This document shows, in pieces, positions 25,255 through 33,823 of a stretch of 64,000 nucleotides of DNA. The notes beneath the pieces are model-generated. The model saw only the letters and a list, made by a program, of their open reading frames with translations. It was not told where the DNA came from and did not search any database. Source of the stretch: Erwinia sp. S63 (GTDB lineage Bacteria; Pseudomonadota; Gammaproteobacteria; Enterobacterales; Enterobacteriaceae). The number at the start of each line of letters is the position of its first letter. The first letter of the stretch is position 1. The position numbers were made by a program, and so were the translations under genes. The DNA lies in the NCBI RefSeq assembly GCF_016625195.1, contig NZ_JACVUP010000003.1:248001-312000 (forward strand). The letters run 5' to 3'.

Positions 25255-26583
25255 ATGAAGATAAACGGAAAAACAGCGGGTGATATTTTCGACCAGATCC
25301 GCGCAATGATTCAGTCCGGTGAACTCGTTCCCGGCTCAATGCTTCCCACACTGCGTGATTTAGCCGGTGAGCTGGACATTAATCGTAATACGGTTGCCCT
25401 GGCTTACAAGCGCCTGACGGATGCTGGCTTTGTCATATCGAGAGGCAGAAACGGCACCATTGTGCGTGAACCCATCTCGGCAATTGATATCGAAGGTAGC
25501 GCACCGGGCCTGGCGATACGCGATCTTGCCAGTGGCAATCCTGCTGCCTCGGTTCTTCCCTCTGTTAACCAGCTTGTTACGCATATTCAAAATACACCGG
25601 GTTTGTACGGCGAGCCGGAAATCCGGCCTGAACTTGAGGCGGCGGGTCTCGAATGGCTACAGCCCGATCTCGATGTTCCTTTTGAATTAAATCTGACCAA
25701 CGGCGCGGTTGATGCGGTTGAGAGGGTGCTTGCCAGTTACCTGATCGCGGGCGATCGCGTGGCGGTTGAAGACCCCTGCTTCCTCAGTAGCATTAGCACG
25801 CTGAGACACAACCGTCTTCAGGCTGCACCTGTGGCAATGGATGCGGAAGGCATGCAGATTGAGGCGCTGTCACGTCAGCTTTCTATGGGTGTCCAGGCGG
25901 TGATCATCACCCCTCGCGCCCACAATCCAACCGGCTTTGGCCTGAGCGCTGGCAGGGCAGAGGGCATACGCACTTTGCTGGCAAGTTATCCGCAGGTACT
26001 GGTGATCGTGGATGACCACTTTTCCCTGCTCTCAACACAGGATTATCACCATATTGTTCCGGCAAATGCCCGTAACTGGGTGCTCATCCGCTCCCTGTCG
26101 AAGTTTCTTGGTCCTGATATGCGCATGGCCTTTGTTGCCAGTGATGAAGAAACGTCACAACGTCTGCGTCAACGCCTGAATGCCGGAACAAACTGGGTCA
26201 GCCATATTCTGCAAGATATGGCTGCGGGCCATATGCGTTCGCCTGACTTTCAAAAATCCATTCTGGCCGCACGCGGGCGCTATTTGGGCCAACGAGAATT
26301 GCTGGTCAGCGCGTTGAAACAGCACGGCGTCACTGTTTCAGAACATCACGACGGCTTAAACGTGTGGATTCCTTTAGCGCACAACAGTGCGGCAACGGTG
26401 ATGCAAATGGCGCAACGCGGCTGGCTGGTTCGCGGCGGAGAAGGGTTCATGCTGGACAGCACGAGTTCAGGGCTTCGGATCACCGTCTCTGAGCTTGATG
26501 CACCGGAAACAGAGTTAATCGCTAAATCCCTGGCTGGGATTCTGTCACAGCAGCGTCAGATTCAGGCTACCAATAAGGTCTGA
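25255..26583 (+). CDS. ptsJ: MocR-family (GntR-aminotransferase) regulator, PtsJ-like
   Basis: This 442-residue protein joins an N-terminal GntR winged helix (residues 1-75, with PTLRDLAGELDINRNTVALA) to a fold-type I aminotransferase domain. The pyridoxal-phosphate lysine is in LIRSLSKFLGPDMRMAF near residue 283, and NPTGFG near residue 225 is the usual aminotransferase turn. Salmonella PtsJ, which starts similarly, represses the vitamin B6 salvage kinase gene pdxK in response to PLP. No pdxK is visible here. A YfeJ-like amidotransferase follows 34 bases downstream, the same neighbour as I recall in Salmonella. Confidence 0.7.
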   Translation: MKINGKTAGDIFDQIRAMIQSGELVPGSMLPTLRDLAGELDINRNTVALAYKRLTDAGFVISRGRNGTIVREPISAIDIEGSAPGLAIRDLASGNPAASVLPSVNQLVTHIQNTPGLYGEPEIRPELEAAGLEWLQPDLDVPFELNLTNGAVDAVERVLASYLIAGDRVAVEDPCFLSSISTLRHNRLQAAPVAMDAEGMQIEALSRQLSMGVQAVIITPRAHNPTGFGLSAGRAEGIRTLLASYPQVLVIVDDHFSLLSTQDYHHIVPANARNWVLIRSLSKFLGPDMRMAFVASDEETSQRLRQRLNAGTNWVSHILQDMAAGHMRSPDFQKSILAARGRYLGQRELLVSALKQHGVTVSEHHDGLNVWIPLAHNSAATVMQMAQRGWLVRGGEGFMLDSTSSGLRITVSELDAPETELIAKSLAGILSQQRQIQATNKV

Positions 26584-26617
26584 ACAGGCCAGTACATTAC
26601 TCATGGAGTTCTCTGCA

Positions 26618-27337
26618 ATGCGCGTACATTTCATCGTACATGAAAATTTTGAAGCACCCGGCGCCTACGAAACATGGGCCAACAATCACGGTCATGATGT
26701 GACTTACTCACGCGTTTATGCAGGCGACAGGCTGCCAGCAAACGCGGAAGACATTGATTTTCTGATTGTGATGGGAGGGCCACAGGATCCGTCCACCACA
26801 TTAGAAGAGTGCCCGCACTTTGATGCGAAAGGTGAACAGGCACTGATTGCTTCGGCTGTTCAAACCGGTAAAGCCGTTATCGGTATTTGTCTCGGTTCAC
26901 AACTGATTGGTGAAGCGCTAGGCGCATCTTTCGCGCACAGCCCTGAAAAAGAGATTGGTAAATTCCCGATCACGCTGACAGAAGAGGGCAGCAAGGACGA
27001 AATGTTCTCTCACTTTGCCAGCACGCTGGAAGTGGGGCACTGGCATAACGACATGCCGGGTCTGACATCTGAGGCAAAAATCATCGCTTACAGCGAAGGT
27101 TGCCCGCGTCAAATTGTGGCGTATTCAGACCGGGTTTTTGGCTTCCAGTGCCATATGGAATTAACGCTGGAGGTTGTGGAAATGCTGATCGCGCATTCAG
27201 AGAAAGATCTGAGCCGTGCGGCTGAATACCGCTTCGTTAATACGCCAGAAGAACTGCGTGCACACGATTACAGCGAGATGAATCAGGTGCTGTTTGGCTT
27301 TTTAGATAAGTTGGAAGCTCGTTATAAAGCAGCATGA
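26618..27337 (+). CDS. yfeJ: Class I glutamine amidotransferase, YfeJ-like
   Basis: This 239-residue protein has the class I glutaminase triad: nucleophile Cys in VIGICLGSQLIGEALG near residue 90, and His/Glu in FGFQCHMELTLE near residue 176. The GGPQDP turn near residue 50 is the oxyanion region. Members transfer ammonia from glutamine, but this protein is single-domain with no synthetase partner. YfeJ in Salmonella is the nearest namesake by context (next to a MocR gene). ATG 26618 is favoured: GGAG precedes it by nine bases and the protein begins with MRVHFIVHE. Confidence 0.75.
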   Translation: MRVHFIVHENFEAPGAYETWANNHGHDVTYSRVYAGDRLPANAEDIDFLIVMGGPQDPSTTLEECPHFDAKGEQALIASAVQTGKAVIGICLGSQLIGEALGASFAHSPEKEIGKFPITLTEEGSKDEMFSHFASTLEVGHWHNDMPGLTSEAKIIAYSEGCPRQIVAYSDRVFGFQCHMELTLEVVEMLIAHSEKDLSRAAEYRFVNTPEELRAHDYSEMNQVLFGFLDKLEARYKAA

Positions 27338-27663
27338 GTTTAACGATGTGCCCGGTGGTAATTTCAACGGGCACTCTTCATGACGCCCTGGATGATCAAA
27401 TTTGGTTTTGTCCGTGTTACGGAGTATCAGACAGGCGTCAGGAAGTTGAACTGGATGGAGAGCTAAGTTCGTTAAACCTGTGGCGATTCAGTTGCTGGTC
27501 ATCCCAATTCGCAGTTCTCCCTGACGTGGCTGTGACAGACTTTCCAGTGTCTGTCTAAGTTGCAGTGCAGCACGCGCAGTACTCTTAAAGCAATAGATCA
27601 TTTGAACGTGCTTTCAATTGTAGATTGATCGATCTACAATCATCAAAAGCTATGGAGGATGAT
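27338..27663. other. Intergenic region before the TetR gene
   Basis: These 326 bases contain no gene I can support. A frame at 27334-27558 overlaps the end of the amidotransferase gene by four bases but has an uninformative, cysteine/tryptophan-rich sequence and no ribosome site. A 7-bp inverted repeat (GACAGAC at 27534-27540 with GTCTGTC at 27549-27555) may form a weak stem; the TetR operator lies at 27617-27640. Confidence 0.4.
27617..27640. promoter_or_regulatory. Palindromic operator upstream of the tetR-family gene
   Basis: ATTGTAGAT-N6-ATCTACAAT is a perfect 9+9 bp inverted repeat that ends 23 bases before the start codon at 27664. Size and placement fit an autoregulatory TetR-family operator. 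The target assignment is inference. Confidence 0.65.
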
Positions 27664-28302
27664 ATGAAGGCACCCGTCGGCAGGCCAAGAGAGTTCGACC
27701 CAGAAGATTTTTTAAACATCGCGCTCGAATGCTTTTGGCAACAAGGATATCAGGCAACGTCTATGTCTGATCTCATGAAAGCGTCAGGTCTTGCTAGCGC
27801 AAGCATTTATAAACTTTATCCAGATAAACGGGCTATCTATCTTGCTGCATTGCAGCAATACATGAATGAGGGTGTTTCCAGAGGAGAGCAACGTGAAACA
27901 GTGTTATCCCCAGAAAACGCGTTGCGTGAAACACTTGAATTTGTGGCTCAGTTAACCGCATCTCCTGATGGAGAGAAAGGATGTTTCACTATTTCCGCTG
28001 CTAGCGAACTCTTACCGGGAGATGAAGAGGTAAAAGAAAAAGTTGTATTTAAATTCAATAAAATAATCGATCAATTAGAGAAGATTTTAGTTGCAGGCCA
28101 GACGCAGAAAATATTTCGTCAGGATGAGAAAGCAAGAGTAATGGCAATCAGCATATTCATGATGATTGAAGGGATGCGGGTATACGGAAAAATTCAGCCA
28201 AATATTGAAGATCTCAGAAGTAGTAATCACTTCATCGTCAGATCGGTACTATTAAATGCAAGTGATGATAATGGTAACTTTTCGAAGCAGGTATCATCGT
28301 GA
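27664..28302 (+). CDS. TetR-family transcriptional regulator
   Basis: This 212-residue protein has a TetR HTH at residues 1-60 (GRPREFDPEDFLNIALECFW, TSMSDLMKASGLASASIYKL and YPDKRAIYLAAL) followed by a helical ligand domain. GGAGG lies five bases before ATG 27664, although a TTG at 27625 and ATG 27652 are in frame. A 9+9 bp palindrome lies upstream. No obvious target gene is adjacent: upstream is the amidotransferase on the same strand and downstream only a small frame and pckA on the other strand. The regulator may control only itself here and act on a distant gene. Confidence 0.88.
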   Translation: MKAPVGRPREFDPEDFLNIALECFWQQGYQATSMSDLMKASGLASASIYKLYPDKRAIYLAALQQYMNEGVSRGEQRETVLSPENALRETLEFVAQLTASPDGEKGCFTISAASELLPGDEEVKEKVVFKFNKIIDQLEKILVAGQTQKIFRQDEKARVMAISIFMMIEGMRVYGKIQPNIEDLRSSNHFIVRSVLLNASDDNGNFSKQVSS

Positions 28303-28481
28303 CTGGCGTTGGCACAATTGTACGCCGCCGGAAGAGAATAAAAACCATGGTGATACTTGAATGTGAAAACGGCATGGCTTTATGTGGTTGGACGGACAAT
28401 GGTCGGTTTTACAAAAGACGCTTTCCGTTATCTCAATTAAAGATATGTGAACCTTACTCAAACTTCTGGCCCCTTACTTAA
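28299..28481 (+). CDS. Small hypothetical protein after the tetR gene (doubtful)
   Basis: A 60-codon frame starts with GTG at 28299, overlapping the TetR stop as GTGA. A shorter form starting at ATG 28350 would give 44 residues. The sequence has no signal peptide, no membrane helix and no motif that I recognise; the block CGWTDNGRFYKRRF looks like a small beta-rich fold. It may be a coupled small gene or a chance frame. The rest of this gap holds the pckA terminator. Confidence 0.25.
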   Translation: MTGVGTIVRRRKRIKTMVILECENGMALCGWTDNGRFYKRRFPLSQLKICEPYSNFWPLT

Positions 28482-28594
28482 CAGTTACACACCGTTCCTC
28501 AACGAGTAACTGAACTAATGCCCACCATGGTGCAAACATGAATCTGTAATTGCGCTAAATCCCACCCGGCGGAAAATGTCTTAATGAAGAAAGT

Positions 28595-28626
28595 AAAAAA
28601 CTGCCCGGCGATTTTACGCGGGGCAG
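28595..28626 (-). terminator. Rho-independent terminator of pckA
   Basis: On the minus strand CTGCCC and GGGCAG (28621-28626 and 28601-28606) pair, extended inward by GC-rich bases, and six T's follow. It lies 78 bases after the pckA stop codon. Confidence 0.75.
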
Positions 28627-28703
28627 CGTCAGTTCAGTCAGCTTTTAGCGCTTTATTGGCGGCGACGGAGTGCCACTGTGTGACACCCATCTTATGCCAT
28701 TAA

Positions 28704-30323
28704 CTACAAATGCGGACCTGCCTGCGCAATACGCGCACCGGCCTCGTTGTTGCTGTACTGCTTAAAGTTATTGATAAACAGCTGTGCCAGTTTCTCGGCT
28801 GCTTCCTGCCATTCTGCCGGGGACGCCCAACCGTTACGCGGATCGAGTGTGTTCACATTGACGCCAGCAATCTCCTGCGGAATGGCGAGGCCAAAGATCG
28901 GCAGCGTTTCTTCACGCAATGCACCGGTTTCCCCTTCCAGGATGGCGTTGACGATTTGGCGCGTATCTTTCAGCGACAAACGCTCACCCGCCCCGTTCCA
29001 ACCGGTATTCACCAGCCACACTTCAGCATCGCTCTGTGCGACCTTCTCCTGCAGCACATCAGCATACTGCGTTGGGTGCAGCATCAGGAAAGCTGCGCCG
29101 TAGCAGGCAGAGAACGTCGGTGTCGGGGCGGTAATGCCGCGCTCTGTACCCGCCAGCTTGGAGGTGAAACCTGACAGGAAGTGATACTGCATCTGCTCTG
29201 GCGTTAAACGTGAAACCGGAGGGAGCACGCCGAATCCGTCCGCAGCAAGGAAGATAATGCGTGAAGGCTGACCCGCGCGAGACACCGGCTGCACGATATT
29301 CTCGATGTGCGACAGCGGATAAGAGACACGGGTGTTCTCAGTTTTGCTGCCATCGGCATAATCCACACTGCCATCTTCAAGGACGACAACGTTCTCCAGC
29401 AGCGCGTTACGGCGAATAGCGCCATAAATTTCCGGTTCAGATTCCGCTTTCAGATTGATGGTCTTGGCGTAGCAGCCGCCTTCAAAATTGAATACGCCGT
29501 CTGCATCCCAGCCGTGCTCATCATCACCAATCAACTGGCGGCGCGGATCGGTCGACAGAGTGGTTTTACCGGTGCCGGAAAGGCCAAAGAACAGCGCCAC
29601 GTCGTCTTTTTCGCCACGGTTGGCTGAGCAGTGCATTGACGCAATACCCTTCAGCGGCAGCAGGTAGTTCATCACGGAGAACATCCCTTTTTTCATCTCG
29701 CCGCCGTACCAGGTCCCGCCAATCAGCTGGATATTCTCTGTCAGGTTGAAGGCAACAAAGTTCTCTGAGTTCAACCCTTGCTCCTGCCACTGCGGATTCA
29801 CGCAACCGGCACCGTTAATCACCGTGAAGTCTGGGGTGAAACTTGCCAGTTCTTCGGCGGTCGGTGCGATAAACATGTTTTTGACAAAGTGCGCCTGCCA
29901 GGCTACCTCAGTGACAAAACGCACTGCCAGACGGGTATCAGCGCTGGCACCACACCAGGCATCAACGATATACAGCGCTTTTTCAGATAAGTGATCGGTT
30001 ACCAGCGATTTCAGGTGTGCCCACACTTCAGTGGACATCGGTTTGTTATCATTACGCCCCAGGCCAGCATCGGACCACCAAAGGGTATCGCGCGTCACAT
30101 CGTCGCGAACGATGTACTTATCGCGTGGAGAACGGCCAGTGAACTCACCGGTATCAACCGTCACTGCACCAGACGTCGTCAAAATTCCGCGCGCCGGGCC
30201 TTCAAGATCGGCTGACGTTTCATGCTCGAACAGCAATTCGTAACTCGGGTTATAAACGATCTCGCTGACATCGTTGATGCCAAGGCTTGAGAGGTGTTGC
30301 ATGACAGATTTAATTGCGCTCAT
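28704..30323 (-). CDS. pckA: Phosphoenolpyruvate carboxykinase (ATP)
   Basis: This 539-residue protein converts oxaloacetate and ATP to phosphoenolpyruvate and CO2 in gluconeogenesis. The kinase P-loop GLSGTGKT lies near residue 247 and the metal-binding [10 protein letters not shown] near 280; the N-terminal [20 protein letters not shown] is the oxaloacetate region. Length and ends agree with E. coli PckA (540). ATG 30323 is the E. coli-like start; the frame opens at 30395. Unlike E. coli, where pckA sits near envZ-ompR, here it is divergent from a HypT-like LysR gene. It could be a second copy or the only one; the window cannot tell. Catalytic motifs are intact. Confidence 0.97.
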   Translation of the reverse strand: MSAIKSVMQHLSSLGINDVSEIVYNPSYELLFEHETSADLEGPARGILTTSGAVTVDTGEFTGRSPRDKYIVRDDVTRDTLWWSDAGLGRNDNKPMSTEVWAHLKSLVTDHLSEKALYIVDAWCGASADTRLAVRFVTEVAWQAHFVKNMFIAPTAEELASFTPDFTVINGAGCVNPQWQEQGLNSENFVAFNLTENIQLIGGTWYGGEMKKGMFSVMNYLLPLKGIASMHCSANRGEKDDVALFFGLSGTGKTTLSTDPRRQLIGDDEHGWDADGVFNFEGGCYAKTINLKAESEPEIYGAIRRNALLENVVVLEDGSVDYADGSKTENTRVSYPLSHIENIVQPVSRAGQPSRIIFLAADGFGVLPPVSRLTPEQMQYHFLSGFTSKLAGTERGITAPTPTFSACYGAAFLMLHPTQYADVLQEKVAQSDAEVWLVNTGWNGAGERLSLKDTRQIVNAILEGETGALREETLPIFGLAIPQEIAGVNVNTLDPRNGWASPAEWQEAAEKLAQLFINNFKQYSNNEAGARIAQAGPHL

Positions 30324-30405
30324 AAAATACCCTGACTCATTGGATGATTGGCGAGGCGGCAAGGGCCGACCCGAGTAGGGGATGGATAGTAGCACTGGCT
30401 TTTTG

Positions 30406-30420
30406 ATGCAGAAATTGCAT
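30406..30420. promoter_or_regulatory. Candidate LysR box (T-N11-A) between pckA and the LysR gene
   Basis: ATGCA-GAAAT-TGCAT is a perfect 5+5 inverted repeat with the T-N11-A pattern of LysR operators, in the 156-bp region between divergent genes. A related direct repeat (ATTGCATATAAAT at 30414-30426 and ATTGCATAGAAAT at 30443-30455) follows, so two regulator sites may exist. Confidence 0.5.
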
Positions 30421-30479
30421 ATAAATCATTTGTCATGTAAGAATTGCATAGAAATGGGGGCTGTAATTGGAGCGAAGAA

Positions 30480-31373
30480 GTGCTAAGTAACCTCGAAGTG
30501 AAGTGGTTCTATGATGTGATTGCTTTAGAAGAATGCCGCAGCTTTACCCTTGCGGCAGAAAGACGAAATATTTCGCAATCCTCGTTTAGCAGAAGGATTC
30601 AGGCACTGGAATCTAACTTGGGTTTCAGCGTCTTCAATCGTGAAGTTAATCCTCCGCAGTTGACGCCACAGGGCAGAATATTTGTCGGCTATGCCAGAAA
30701 TATGCTCGATGATATGGACTTCCAGATCAGCCGCATTAAGGGTGAAGATAAGTTAAAGCAAAGTATCCGTATTGATGCGGCGCCTTCGCTTTCTGTCCTG
30801 CTGCTGCCCGACATACTCGCGGATTACCGTGACAGCCCGGATAAGGTGTTCTTTGTTGAATCGATTAACGTCAACGATGCAGTCTTTAATCTTAAAGAAG
30901 GGAAAAGTGATTTTATCCTATCTTTTTATAATGAAGAGTTGATGAACTACCCGTTCATCAATCATAAAATTTTCGATTCCGCTCTGCACCTGGTCTCACC
31001 CTGTGACCAGCACGGTAAGCCGATATTCTCAATCAATGGCGACACACTACCGCTGGTCAAGTATGCCAATGACAGCTACATGGGACGTCAGGTCAATCAG
31101 GTAATTGATCGCATACCAAACACCACCTTTATCCTGACGTTTGTCTCTTCGATGAGCGAGTTGCTGAAGAGAATGATCCTGAAAGGCGATGCTGTAGGCT
31201 GGCTGCCAGATTACTCGATTCAGCGTGAGCTGGAGGAGAGAAGGCTGGCGATTATGGATCACAGCCTTTCGCTGAAGATTTCGGCTTATGTTTATCGCTC
31301 CGGCGCGCGTTTAAATCTGACGGCGGAACGCTTCTGGCGCTATGTGAAGGAGCGAAAGCAAGTGAATTCATAA
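30480..31373 (+). CDS. LysR-family regulator related to HypT (YjiE)
   Basis: This 297-residue LysR regulator opens with L-S-N-L-E-V-K-W-F-Y-D-V, then ISQSSFSRRIQALESNLGFS as recognition helix, close to the E. coli HypT (hypochlorite-responsive) N-terminus. The late segment FVSSMSELLKRMILKGDAVGWLPDYSIQRE is also HypT-like. HypT is activated by oxidation of methionines; whether this paralogue senses oxidants is unknown. The open frame begins at 30444 (TTG), but GTG 30480 has GGAG seven bases upstream and starts right at the HypT-like sequence. It is divergent from pckA, its likely target. Confidence 0.8.
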   Translation: MLSNLEVKWFYDVIALEECRSFTLAAERRNISQSSFSRRIQALESNLGFSVFNREVNPPQLTPQGRIFVGYARNMLDDMDFQISRIKGEDKLKQSIRIDAAPSLSVLLLPDILADYRDSPDKVFFVESINVNDAVFNLKEGKSDFILSFYNEELMNYPFINHKIFDSALHLVSPCDQHGKPIFSINGDTLPLVKYANDSYMGRQVNQVIDRIPNTTFILTFVSSMSELLKRMILKGDAVGWLPDYSIQRELEERRLAIMDHSLSLKISAYVYRSGARLNLTAERFWRYVKERKQVNS

Positions 31374-31710
31374 GATTGAATCGTTTGTCTCGCTGTTGCC
31401 CCCGCGTACTAATTGGCAGTAGGCCTAAGTCTCGCTGCATTCTGGACAATCGCGCCCCCGCGCATGCATGTTGATTCACAAACATGCCCAGGGTTGCCCT
31501 TATATGGCGGGAAGGTGAGAGGGAATGACGGTTTTAATCCCTTCATCCGGATCGAAGACCAGGCAACAGTTCCTACTCCTTTTTTTTCCTTCATACATCG
31601 CCTTATCAGCGATTGCGATAATATCATAGAGCTCATGATGGCCCTCAACAGCGGTACCCCCGCAGGTTCCGAGGCCTGAGTCCTGAACGTATGAGCCGTA
31701 AGAAGCGCCC
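31374..31710. other. Intergenic region without a supportable gene
   Basis: This 337-base gap separates the HypT-like gene from the ADH gene that converges on it. Overlapping frames (88 codons on plus, 101 on minus) run through it, but neither has a ribosome site nor a recognisable motif; both translations are proline- and serine-rich in the manner of chance frames. I see no hairpin with a T-run. It may be decayed sequence. Confidence 0.4.
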
Positions 31711-32718
31711 TCAAACGCTCAAATCAATCACCACTTTCCCAACATGCCCTGCAGATTGCAGGTATCGATAAGCCTGCTGCGTGTCCGCAAAACCAAACAC
31801 CCGATCAACCTCCGGCACAATCCCTGAAGTCTCAATCGCTCTTACTGCCGCCCGCAAATCCGCCGTTGAGCCTGTGTTATTCCCGACAATATTCAACATC
31901 TTCTGCATAATCGGCAGTACCGGCACCGTTAACTCTGCACCACCCACAAACCCAATCACAAAGATCGTCCCGTTATAGGCCGCCGCATTGATCGATTTAG
32001 CAAAAGTCGCCGCACCCACGGATTCCAGCACCAGGTCCGCACCCTGACCGTGCGTCAGTTCCAGCACCTGTTTATCCCAGTCCGGTTCATCACGGTAATT
32101 AATGCCTTCATCGGCACCCAGTGCTTTCACCCGCGCCAGTTTTTCATTGGAAGAGGAGAGCATAATCACCCGTGCGCCCGCTGCTTTAGCGTATTGCAGC
32201 GCAAACAGACTCACGCCTCCCGTCCCGAGCAGCAGCACCGTACTGCCGGGCTTAACTTTGCCACGTACGATGGCGTTCCAGGCCGTCGTCGCAGCGATCG
32301 GCAGTGTGGCGGCCTGCTGCCAACTGAGAAAATCAGGGATGCGCACTAAAGAAGCAGCCGGAACCGTGGCGAACTCCGCTAACCCGCCATTACCGGTCAC
32401 ACCGCGCAGGGCATGATGATGTTCAGTGCGAATCAAACCTGCATGCCAGTTTTGCATCATACCCGGCACGACGCGCTCGCCGACTTGCCAGCCGCTTACC
32501 CCCGATCCCAATTCAACAATCTCTCCTGCGCTGTCAGCCCCCGGAATGATCGGCTGCGCGATGGCACCAAACTGACCGGTTGCCAGCGCCAAATCGAGGT
32601 AGTTGAGGCTCACCGCATACTGGCGAATCAACACCTCGCCATGACCCGGCTGTGGGCGCGGTAACTCAGTGATATTCAGGGCATCAATGTTGGACGCAGT
32701 TAATTGGATAGCTCGCAT
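31711..32718 (-). CDS. Zinc-independent MDR-family alcohol dehydrogenase / quinone oxidoreductase-like
   Basis: This 335-residue medium-chain dehydrogenase has the catalytic-domain block VSLNYLDLALATGQF (in place of the usual C-H-x-D) and the nucleotide motif VLLLGTGGVSLFALQYAKAAGA near residue 160. The catalytic zinc cysteine of classical alcohol dehydrogenases is replaced by asparagine in LNYLD, and the four structural zinc cysteines are absent, so it is likely NADPH-dependent and zinc-free, like quinone reductases. It is divergent from a LysR gene at 32814, its probable regulator. Confidence 0.85.
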   Translation of the reverse strand: MRAIQLTASNIDALNITELPRPQPGHGEVLIRQYAVSLNYLDLALATGQFGAIAQPIIPGADSAGEIVELGSGVSGWQVGERVVPGMMQNWHAGLIRTEHHHALRGVTGNGGLAEFATVPAASLVRIPDFLSWQQAATLPIAATTAWNAIVRGKVKPGSTVLLLGTGGVSLFALQYAKAAGARVIMLSSSNEKLARVKALGADEGINYRDEPDWDKQVLELTHGQGADLVLESVGAATFAKSINAAAYNGTIFVIGFVGGAELTVPVLPIMQKMLNIVGNNTGSTADLRAAVRAIETSGIVPEVDRVFGFADTQQAYRYLQSAGHVGKVVIDLSV

Positions 32719-32813
32719 AAACTTCTCGCGTTTTCAAAGTACAGTCAGTGTGTCGCGAAAACAGGCGCTATAATCAATGCCAAAACCAAATCACTGTTGC
32801 ACAGGGAGCAATA

Positions 32814-33716
32814 ATGCAGGATGACGATTTCCGCCAACGCGAAGCGTTTTTAGCGGTGGTGCGCGCAGGCAGCTTCAGCGCTGGCGCGCGTGCGCTTGGA
32901 CGCGATGTTTCAGTGGTTTCCCGCCGTATAGCTGCGTTAGAAAAGCGGCTGGGCATTCGGCTGATCGAGCGCACCACGCGGCGCATCCGTCCCACGGAGG
33001 AAGGGCAGCGCTATCGGCAGAAGATCGAACTTGCTGATGAGCTATTGCGGGAAGCGGAAGAAGAAGCGCGGGCCCTGGCAGCGCGTCCGGCGGGCACCAT
33101 CCGCTTAACCGTGCCAGCCTCATTCGGTCGCAGCTGGGTGGCGCAGGCATTACCCGGTTTTTTGCAGGCCTATCCCGATATTCGCATCGTGCTGAATTGC
33201 AGCGACCGTTATGTCGATTTATTGGGGGATAATTTTGATATGGCGATCCGCATCGGCGTGCTCACGGATAGCCGACTGATCGCGCGTATGCTGGCGGATA
33301 CCAGCCGAATGCTGTGCGTGGAGCCAGATTATCTGGATCGTCATCCTGCGCTAAGCCAACCCCAGGATCTCCGCCAACACGACTGTCTGGGATTTACCCC
33401 GATGCACAGCTGGCCGGAATGGCGGCTGGAGAAAGGCGGCCATCAAATCGCGGTACCGGTGCAAACGCGTTTTGAAAGCGATGAAATGGATGCACTGGTG
33501 CTGGCCGCGCAGGCAGGCATGGGCGTATTACTGGCGGCCAACTGGCTGGTGCAAAAGGAACTGGCCGAGGGATCGCTGGTGCCGGTGCTATCAGACTGGC
33601 AGGCAGTTGGGGAAGATGGCGTCTGGCTGATGAAACCTTCCAGCCAACTTCAGTCGGCGAAAATCAGTGCCCTGACCGAATGGCTGGTGGCCTGGTTTGC
33701 GGAAAAACGCTGGTAA
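32814..33716 (+). CDS. LysR-family transcriptional regulator
   Basis: This 300-residue LysR regulator starts FRQREAFLAVVRAGSFSAGA and continues VSVVSRRIAALEKRLGIRLI. AGGGA upstream of ATG 32814 supports the start; the frame opens at 32748. In the effector domain CSDRYVDLLGDNFDMAIRIG and the late LAAQAGMGVLLAANWLV resemble the AaeR/DsdC-like subgroup that regulates dehydrogenase genes. It is divergent from the MDR dehydrogenase gene across 95 bases, with TATAAT at 32769-32774 as a plausible -10 for this gene. Confidence 0.87.
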   Translation: MQDDDFRQREAFLAVVRAGSFSAGARALGRDVSVVSRRIAALEKRLGIRLIERTTRRIRPTEEGQRYRQKIELADELLREAEEEARALAARPAGTIRLTVPASFGRSWVAQALPGFLQAYPDIRIVLNCSDRYVDLLGDNFDMAIRIGVLTDSRLIARMLADTSRMLCVEPDYLDRHPALSQPQDLRQHDCLGFTPMHSWPEWRLEKGGHQIAVPVQTRFESDEMDALVLAAQAGMGVLLAANWLVQKELAEGSLVPVLSDWQAVGEDGVWLMKPSSQLQSAKISALTEWLVAWFAEKRW

Positions 33717-33823
33717 TTCGAAGCCCTGACGTAACTCTGAGGTTGTGCGGCTGCAGCGGCCTGAAGACCGCTCCAGCCGTTTGCATCACTGGATGTTGAG
33801 CATAGTGTTGAGGAGGCCGATTT

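Noticed and set aside
27334-27558. A 74-codon frame overlapping the amidotransferase stop by four bases
   Set aside because: Although the ATGA overlap suggests coupling, no ribosome site or motif supports it and the composition is unusual.
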